A stretch of DNA of 6,308 nucleotides from contig CAKZHP010000089.1 of NCBI GenBank assembly GCA_936924635.1, positions 1 to 6,308 of the forward strand, given 5' to 3'. The position numbers and the translations under genes are program-made. The stretch comes from an uncultured Propionibacteriaceae bacterium (lineage in GTDB: Bacteria > Actinomycetota > Actinomycetes > Propionibacteriales > Propionibacteriaceae). Under the pieces are notes generated by a model. That model made no database searches, was not told the DNA's origin, and saw only the letters and a program-made list of their open reading frames with translations. Shown piece after piece: positions 1-4,589 of this stretch. The stretch's first letter is position 1. Every line of letters starts with the position of its first letter.

Positions 1-482
1 CGCTGCAGTCCTCGCAAGCGGTGCTCACCCGTGTCCTGGGCGTCGTGGTCGTGGTCATGGGTCTGGTCTTCGCCGGCTGGCTGCCCCGGTCCCAGCGCCA
101 GCTGCTGCCGCGGCTGCGTCCCAAGTCGGGCCTGGTCGGCGCCCCGCTGATGGGGGTCACCTTCGGACTGGGCTGGACACCGTGCCTGGGCCCGACCCTC
201 GCCACGGTGCAGACCTTGGCGTTCACCGAGGCCAGCGCCGGGCGCGGGGCGACGCTGGCCGCGGTCTACGCCGCCGGGCTCGGTCTCCCGTTCATCGCGG
301 TCGGTCTGGGCATGCGGCGGGCACTGACGGCGACCCAGTGGGCACGTGGGCACACCGTGGGGATCAAACGCGCTGGTGCGGTCATGCTCATCACCACCGG
401 TCTGCTGCTGGCCACCGGGGTGTGGGACCACCTGATGCGAGGCCTGCAGTCCACGATCTCGGGCTACACCACCGTCCTGTGA
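1..482 (+). CDS. ccdA: Cytochrome c biogenesis protein CcdA, C-terminal part (5' end cut by window)
   Basis: The protein is a polytopic membrane carrier of the CcdA/DsbD-beta family. The family relays electrons from cytoplasmic thioredoxin to extracytoplasmic thioredoxins that reduce apocytochrome c CxxCH cysteines. The reading frame is open from the first complete codon at position 3, so the true start lies upstream; 159 residues are visible. The diagnostic signature is FGLGWTPCLGPTL at about nucleotides 159-197, with the redox cysteine codon at 183-185. This matches the second-half cysteine of the CcdA internal repeat; the first-half cysteine is outside the window. Hydrophobic segments lie at visible residues about 8-26, 45-72, 82-101 and 124-144. 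The gene ends in TGA 30 bp before the DUF3105 gene, in the same direction. A GTG at 21 is internal and should not be taken as the start. The family call is firm; the specific redox partner is inferred from the resB-ccsB neighbours. Confidence 0.93.
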   Translation, partial: LQSSQAVLTRVLGVVVVVMGLVFAGWLPRSQRQLLPRLRPKSGLVGAPLMGVTFGLGWTPCLGPTLATVQTLAFTEASAGRGATLAAVYAAGLGLPFIAVGLGMRRALTATQWARGHTVGIKRAGAVMLITTGLLLATGVWDHLMRGLQSTISGYTTVL

Positions 483-497
483 ACGACGTCGACGAGC

Positions 498-503
498 GAA
501 AGG
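498..503 (+). promoter_or_regulatory. Ribosome binding site of the DUF3105 gene
   Basis: GAAAGG lies 9 bases before the ATG at 513, in the 30-bp gap after ccdA. It is a moderate Shine-Dalgarno match and supports that ATG as the start. Confidence 0.5.
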
Positions 504-512
504 CCTCCACTG

Positions 513-1151
513 ATGGCAACCCGTAAGCACGAAGCGGCCGAACGCGCTGCCCGGTTGGCCGAGATCCGCGAGCAGCAGCGGCGCGCCGAACGCCGCCGCA
601 CGGCGGTCATCACCGGCACGAGCGTGCTCGTGGCCGGGGTCCTCATCGGAGCGACGGCTGTCGTGCTCGTCGGCGAGCAGCGGCGCGCCGCCGAAGTCAC
701 TGAGGCAGCATCGGGCGACATCGAAGGGGTTGCGACCTTCAGTGACCTGTCGGCCAGCCATGTCCAGCAGCCGGTGCGGTACGACCAGACGCCGCCCGTC
801 GGTGGTGACCACGCGGGCGTGTGGGCCAACTGCGGGACGTACACCGAGCCGATCGCCAACGAGCTGGGGGTGCACTCTTTGGAGCACGGTGCCGTGTGGA
901 TCACCTACAGCTCGGACCTGCCGGCCGAGCAGGTGCAGCGGCTGGCCGACCTGGCCGAGGGCAACGCGTACGTCCTGCTCAGTCCGTTCGATGGCCTGCC
1001 CGAGGAGCCGGTGGTGGCCAGCGCCTGGGGGACCCAGCTGGCGCTGGGAACCGCGGATGACCCGCGCCTGGAGCAGTTCCTGGTCAAGTACCAGCAGGGT
1101 GAGCAGACACCGGAGCCGGGTGCGCCGTGCACGGGTGGGGTGGACGCGTGA
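513..1151 (+). CDS. DUF3105 domain protein, N-terminally membrane-anchored
   Basis: This is a 212-residue protein of the uncharacterised DUF3105 family. Residues 1-29 are strongly basic and Gln/Glu/Arg-rich, probably helical and cytoplasmic. One membrane segment spans about 31-53, so the domain from about 70 onward should face the outside. The family signature is clear: PPVGGDHAGVWANCGTY (residues 94-110) followed by VHSLEHGAVWITY (120-132). His100, Cys107, His121 and His125 sit in these conserved blocks and could form a metal or redox site; that is inference. A second cysteine, Cys206, lies near the C-terminus. The ATG is preceded by GAAAGG. The stop TGA (1149-1151) shares one base with the ATG of the DUF305 gene, so the two are probably translationally coupled. 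The molecular function of the family is not known to me. Position inside a ccdA-resB-ccsB operon suggests a role in extracytoplasmic redox or metal handling. Confidence 0.9.
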   Translation: MATRKHEAAERAARLAEIREQQRRAERRRTAVITGTSVLVAGVLIGATAVVLVGEQRRAAEVTEAASGDIEGVATFSDLSASHVQQPVRYDQTPPVGGDHAGVWANCGTYTEPIANELGVHSLEHGAVWITYSSDLPAEQVQRLADLAEGNAYVLLSPFDGLPEEPVVASAWGTQLALGTADDPRLEQFLVKYQQGEQTPEPGAPCTGGVDA

Positions 1152-1834
1152 TGAGCGAGAGCGCTGGCGCACGCAGGTTCCCGACCGTTGCGGTGGTGAT
1201 CTTGGTGGCCGCCGTGGTGGGCGTCGCCGGCCTGGTCGCCGGTTCGGCCCTCACCAGTGGAGGCGAGCGGGTCTCGCCGGCCGAGGGGTCAGCCGAGGCT
1301 GGGTTCGCCCGCGACATGCAGGCGCACCACGCCCAGGCGGTGGAGATGTCCACGATGGTGCGTGACGCCACGGAGGATCCCGAGGTCCGGTCGCTGGCGC
1401 TGGACATCATGCTGACCCAGCAGCAGCAGGCTGGGCAGATGTACGGCTGGCTGGAGCAGTGGGACCTTCCGCAGGCCAGCCTGGCCGCTCCGATGCAGTG
1501 GATGAGCGAGACCGGCTCCGGCATGGGGTCCATGGGCGACGGTGCTGACGCGACCGGGGGGCCGGGATCCGACGCGGTGATGCCCGGGATGGCGAGTGAT
1601 GAGGACCTGGGCAGGCTCGCCCAGGCGGGAGGGGTCGATGCTGAGGTTCTGTACCTGCGGCTCATGGTGGCGCACCACGAAGGCGGCGTGGCGATGGCTC
1701 AGGCGGCCCTCGACCTGGTCGGGGACCAGGACGTGCGTCGTCTGGCCCAGGCGATCGTCAGCTCCCAGACCGCCGAGCTCGCGGTACTCAATGACATGCT
1801 CGACGCGCGGGAAGCCGGGTCTGCGGGCCGGTGA
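1151..1834 (+). CDS. DUF305 domain protein, membrane-anchored, probable metal-associated
   Basis: This is a 227-residue DUF305 protein; the family is related to ferritin-like four-helix bundles and is often seen near copper genes. An N-terminal membrane segment (about 11-31) resembles a signal anchor without a lipobox cysteine, which places the domain outside the membrane. Two equivalent helical blocks are visible: FARDMQAHHAQAVEM (52-66) and RLMVAHHEGGVAMAQAAL (170-187). Each has an HH pair (59-60 and 175-176). The linker between them carries Met115, 118, 125, 128, 144 and 147, including the family-typical MPGMAS. I chose ATG 1151 because it overlaps the DUF3105 stop by one base; the in-frame GTG at 1127 would add eight residues and a longer overlap. 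No strong Shine-Dalgarno is seen, only a G-rich GGTGGGGTGG, which fits translational coupling. Its end overlaps resB by four bases. Copper binding is inference from family context and the His/Met content. Confidence 0.9.
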   Translation: MSESAGARRFPTVAVVILVAAVVGVAGLVAGSALTSGGERVSPAEGSAEAGFARDMQAHHAQAVEMSTMVRDATEDPEVRSLALDIMLTQQQQAGQMYGWLEQWDLPQASLAAPMQWMSETGSGMGSMGDGADATGGPGSDAVMPGMASDEDLGRLAQAGGVDAEVLYLRLMVAHHEGGVAMAQAALDLVGDQDVRRLAQAIVSSQTAELAVLNDMLDAREAGSAGR

Positions 1835-3540
1835 CCGAATCAATCGGCGCCTGGCCCGGTAACGCCGTCGCCGAGGCCACGGCATCCCGGCCAGCCGAGG
1901 ACGCGCTCGAGGACACTGCGGTCAGCGACCGTCTTGAGGAGGCGGCTCGCCCTGGGGTGATGGCGGTGCCACCGCGCCCGACGGGGCCGGGGCTGCTGGC
2001 ATGGGCCCGGTGGGCGTGGCGGACGCTGACGTCCATGCGGACCGCAGTGCTGCTGTTGCTGGCGCTGGCCCTGGCTGCCGTGCCCGGGTCGTTGCTTCCC
2101 CAGCGCGGGGTCGCGTTCGACCCCGGCGCCGTGACCCGGTTCCTGGCTGACAACCCGGTGGTGGGCCCGTGGTTGGACCGGCTTGGGTTCTTTGAGGTGT
2201 ACTCCTCGCCCTGGTTCGCCGCGATCTACCTGCTGCTCATGGTCTCCATGACTGGATGCGTCCTGCCGCGCGCGGCGCGCCTGTGGCAGTCGGCGCGCGC
2301 CGAACCCCCACGGGCACCGACCAACCTCGCGCGCCTGGACGACCACCGTCGTGCGACCGTGGCCGCGGAGCGGGCGCAGATCCTGCAGGCAGCCGCCTCC
2401 CATCTGCGGGCCCGGAGGTTCCGCGTCGTCGTCGAGGACGATTCCGTGCGGGCGGAGAAGGGGTACCTGCGCGAGGCCGGCAACCTGGTGTTCCACCTGT
2501 CACTCCTGGTCCTGCTCTTCGGCGTCGCGATCGGGTCGCTCTTCGGCTTCGAGGGGCGGGTGATCGTCGTGGAGGGTGCTTCCTTCACGAACACGCGGCT
2601 GCAGTACGACGAGTTCACCCCGGGGCCTTTGACTGACGCCGAGGGCCTGAGCCCGTTCTCGGTCACGCTGGACGACTTCACTGCCAGGTTCGAGACGGCC
2701 GGCCCCCAACGCGGCAGCGCCCGGGACTTCCAGGCCGACCTGACTGTGCTGCGCACCCCCGGCGGCGCCGCGGAGAAGGTCACCGTCGAGGTGAACCACC
2801 CGCTGCAGGTGGAGGGCACCAAGATGTTCCTCACCGGCCACGGCTACGCCCCGGTGGTCAGCGTCACCGATGGCCGCGGTCAGACGGTGTTCTCCGGGCC
2901 GGTGGTGTTCGTGCCCTTCGACGGCAACCTGTCCTCCGAGGGCGTGATCAAGGTCCCGGACGGGCAGCCGACGCAGCTGGGGTTCGAAGGGTTCTTCCTG
3001 CCCACCGCCTCCGTCGACCCCGCGGCCGGCCCTCGATCGCTCTACCCGGACCTGGTCGATCCCCAGCTGCTGCTGACCGCATACACCGGTGACCTCGGCC
3101 TGGGCGACGGCGCACCGCAGTCGGTCTTCCGCCTGGACAAGACCAATCTGAGCCAGGTCATGGACGGGGACGAGCCGTTCGCGCGCGCTCTGCGACCCGG
3201 TGAGTCGATGACGTTGCCCGACGGGCAGGGCACCTTGACGTTCGAGTCGGTCTCGCGGTTCGCAAACTTCCAGATCGCCCACGACCCCGGCAAGGAGCTC
3301 TCCTTGGTCGCCGCGGTCGCCCTCCTGCTGGGCCTGACGGTCTCACTGGCCGTCCGCCGACGCCGGGTCTGGGTCCGTGTCACCGCAGCGGCTGGCGGCG
3401 GCGGCGCGACTGTCGAGGCAGCCAGCTACGCACTGACCCGACGTGAGCCGGTCCCCGGCGAGCTCTCGTCGCTGCTCGCCGCCCTGCCGGGCGCCGAACC
3501 GGGCGGCAGCGGCACTTCCCCGCACGACCGAGAGGACTGA
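1831..3540 (+). CDS. resB: Cytochrome c biogenesis protein ResB (Ccs1)
   Basis: ResB/Ccs1 works with CcsB/CcsA in System II cytochrome c synthesis, presenting haem and apocytochrome on the outer face of the membrane. The 569-residue protein shows the family order. A polar N-terminal stretch covers about 1-60. TM1 lies near LTSMRTAVLLL and ends in the typical VPGSLLPQR (84-92). TM2 is about 125-147 (SSPWFAAIYLLLMVSMTGC). TM3 is about 216-238 and contains His222 in GNLVFHLSLL, a candidate haem-ligand position. A large extracytoplasmic domain runs about 240-485, and TM4 is about 489-508. A glycine-rich, disordered-looking C-terminal tail follows. The GTG start sits in a GTGA overlap with the DUF305 stop and lacks a good Shine-Dalgarno, so coupled translation is likely. 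A later Met44 (ATG 1960) is a weaker alternative that would still keep every membrane segment. The stop is 2 bp before ccsB. The function is family knowledge, and the assignment is strong. Confidence 0.95.
   Translation: MTESIGAWPGNAVAEATASRPAEDALEDTAVSDRLEEAARPGVMAVPPRPTGPGLLAWARWAWRTLTSMRTAVLLLLALALAAVPGSLLPQRGVAFDPGAVTRFLADNPVVGPWLDRLGFFEVYSSPWFAAIYLLLMVSMTGCVLPRAARLWQSARAEPPRAPTNLARLDDHRRATVAAERAQILQAAASHLRARRFRVVVEDDSVRAEKGYLREAGNLVFHLSLLVLLFGVAIGSLFGFEGRVIVVEGASFTNTRLQYDEFTPGPLTDAEGLSPFSVTLDDFTARFETAGPQRGSARDFQADLTVLRTPGGAAEKVTVEVNHPLQVEGTKMFLTGHGYAPVVSVTDGRGQTVFSGPVVFVPFDGNLSSEGVIKVPDGQPTQLGFEGFFLPTASVDPAAGPRSLYPDLVDPQLLLTAYTGDLGLGDGAPQSVFRLDKTNLSQVMDGDEPFARALRPGESMTLPDGQGTLTFESVSRFANFQIAHDPGKELSLVAAVALLLGLTVSLAVRRRRVWVRVTAAAGGGGATVEAASYALTRREPVPGELSSLLAALPGAEPGGSGTSPHDRED
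3531..3536 (+). promoter_or_regulatory. Ribosome binding site of ccsB, inside the resB 3' end
   Basis: AGAGGA ends 6 bases before the ATG at 3543. It overlaps the last codons of resB, as expected for tightly packed operon genes, and fixes the ccsB start. Confidence 0.6.
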
Positions 3541-3542
3541 AC

Positions 3543-4529
3543 ATGCCCACCCCCAACCTCCTGGCCGAGCTGAGCGACCGGCTCATCTACAGCGCCATCG
3601 CGGTCTATGCGTTGGCGATGCTCGCCTACGCCTACCAGGCGGCCCGCCGGTCGCACCCGGTGCCTGAGGACGCGCCTCGCCTCGAGGCGGTCGCCGCCGG
3701 CGCCCATGCCGCCGTTCGCGACCCGCAGCCGCCGACCGCTGGGGCCCGGCCCGCGATCCGCGATGCAGCCGCGCGTCGCACGGAGCGGATCGCGGCCGCC
3801 TTGACCACGCTCGCGTTCGCGCTGCACCTGGCCGGAGTCGTCTCCCGGGGCCTCGCGGCGGGCCGGGTGCCGTGGGGCAACATGTATGAGTTCACGACCG
3901 CCGCCACACTGGCCGCCACGTCCGCCTACCTGGTGTTCCTGCGCCGCCGCCAGCCGGTGCGTGACCTGGGTGTGTGGGTCCTCGCTCTGGTCACCTTGTG
4001 CCTGGGCCTGGCCGTGACGGTGCTCTACACCCCCGCCGGGGACCTGGTCCCGGCGCTGAACTCGTACTGGTTGGTCATCCACGTCGCGGCGGCGATCATC
4101 GCCGGTGGCGTCTTCACCGTCGGCGCCGCCGCAACCGGCCTGTACCTACTGCGCCGACGCGCCGACGCGCGCGACGCCGGCGGGCAGGCGACCCGCGGCT
4201 ACGCCGGCCGGCTGCCGGCTGCCGCCACCCTGGAGCGCCTCGCCCACACCGCCCACCTGTTCGCCTTCCCGGTGTGGACGTTCGCCGTGCTGGCCGGCGC
4301 GATCTGGGCCGAGGACTCCTGGGGCCGGTACTGGGGCTGGGACCCCAAGGAGACCTGGGCCTTCATCACCTGGGTGCTGTACGCCGCCTACCTGCACGCA
4401 CAGTCCACCGCCGGGTGGCGCGGCAGGAAGGCCGGGTGGCTGGCCCTGGCCGGGTACGCCGCCTTCTGGTTCAACTTCGTCGGCGTCAACCTGTTCATCA
4501 CGGGCCTGCATTCCTATGCCGGCGTCTGA
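3543..4529 (+). CDS. ccsB: Cytochrome c biogenesis protein CcsB (CcsA/ResC haem-handling subunit)
   Basis: This is the WWD-family partner of ResB; the pair moves haem across the membrane and ligates it to CxxCH apocytochromes. The 328-residue protein has about eight membrane segments (about 14-34, 82-104, 111-133, 141-162, 173-203, 236-258, 270-287, 297-322). The haem-binding WWD block is intact at about 255-272, with WGRYWGWDPKETWAFITW as its core. Histidines fall where characterised CcsBA proteins have functional ones: His180 (SYWLVIH) as external P-His1, His285 (YLH) as TM-His2 and His323 (GLHSYA) as P-His2. All three appear intact, so the protein should be functional. Residues about 37-80 form an Ala/Pro/Arg-rich polar loop after TM1, and a second basic loop follows TM5 at about 204-222. 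The ATG is 2 bp after resB with AGAGGA in front. Nomenclature varies (ccsA, ccsB, resC); actinobacterial annotation commonly uses ccsB. Confidence 0.96.
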   Translation: MPTPNLLAELSDRLIYSAIAVYALAMLAYAYQAARRSHPVPEDAPRLEAVAAGAHAAVRDPQPPTAGARPAIRDAAARRTERIAAALTTLAFALHLAGVVSRGLAAGRVPWGNMYEFTTAATLAATSAYLVFLRRRQPVRDLGVWVLALVTLCLGLAVTVLYTPAGDLVPALNSYWLVIHVAAAIIAGGVFTVGAAATGLYLLRRRADARDAGGQATRGYAGRLPAAATLERLAHTAHLFAFPVWTFAVLAGAIWAEDSWGRYWGWDPKETWAFITWVLYAAYLHAQSTAGWRGRKAGWLALAGYAAFWFNFVGVNLFITGLHSYAGV

Positions 4530-4577
4530 GGACCGGCCGACGCCGATGTGCGCCCGGCAGGTGCGTGACGACCCATC

Positions 4578-4583
4578 GGGAGG
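4578..4583 (+). promoter_or_regulatory. Ribosome binding site for the upstream lnt start
   Basis: GGGAGG lies 6 bases before GTG 4590, the first in-frame start codon after the in-frame TGA at 4566-4568. It supports the longer form of Lnt. Confidence 0.5.
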
Positions 4584-4589
4584 CGCCGG

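Noticed and set aside
574..690. 15-bp direct repeat AGCAGCGGCGCGCCG at 574-588 and 676-690, flanking the DUF3105 membrane segment
   Set aside because: Both copies encode Gln-Arg-Arg-Ala stretches in the same frame. Biased Arg/Ala codon use and positively charged flanks of a helix explain it without a mobile or regulatory role.
1127..1150. In-frame GTG at 1127 as the start of the DUF305 gene
   Set aside because: It adds only MHGWGGRV and increases the overlap with DUF3105. ATG 1151 gives the usual TGATG junction and a normal signal-anchor N-terminus.
2267..2302. GC-rich palindromic bases around GGCGCGC repeats in resB
   Set aside because: They encode the basic loop after the second ResB membrane helix; Arg/Ala codons produce such palindromes by chance at this base composition.
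2500..3282. 260-codon open frame on the minus strand opposite resB
   Set aside because: Its product is low-complexity and rich in Gly, Arg and Gln. It lies entirely opposite the well-supported ResB extracytoplasmic domain, where antisense frames stay open because of high GC at third codon positions.
3426..4082. 218-codon open frame on the minus strand opposite the resB end and ccsB start
   Set aside because: It has the same shadow composition, no domain, and spans two well-defined sense genes.
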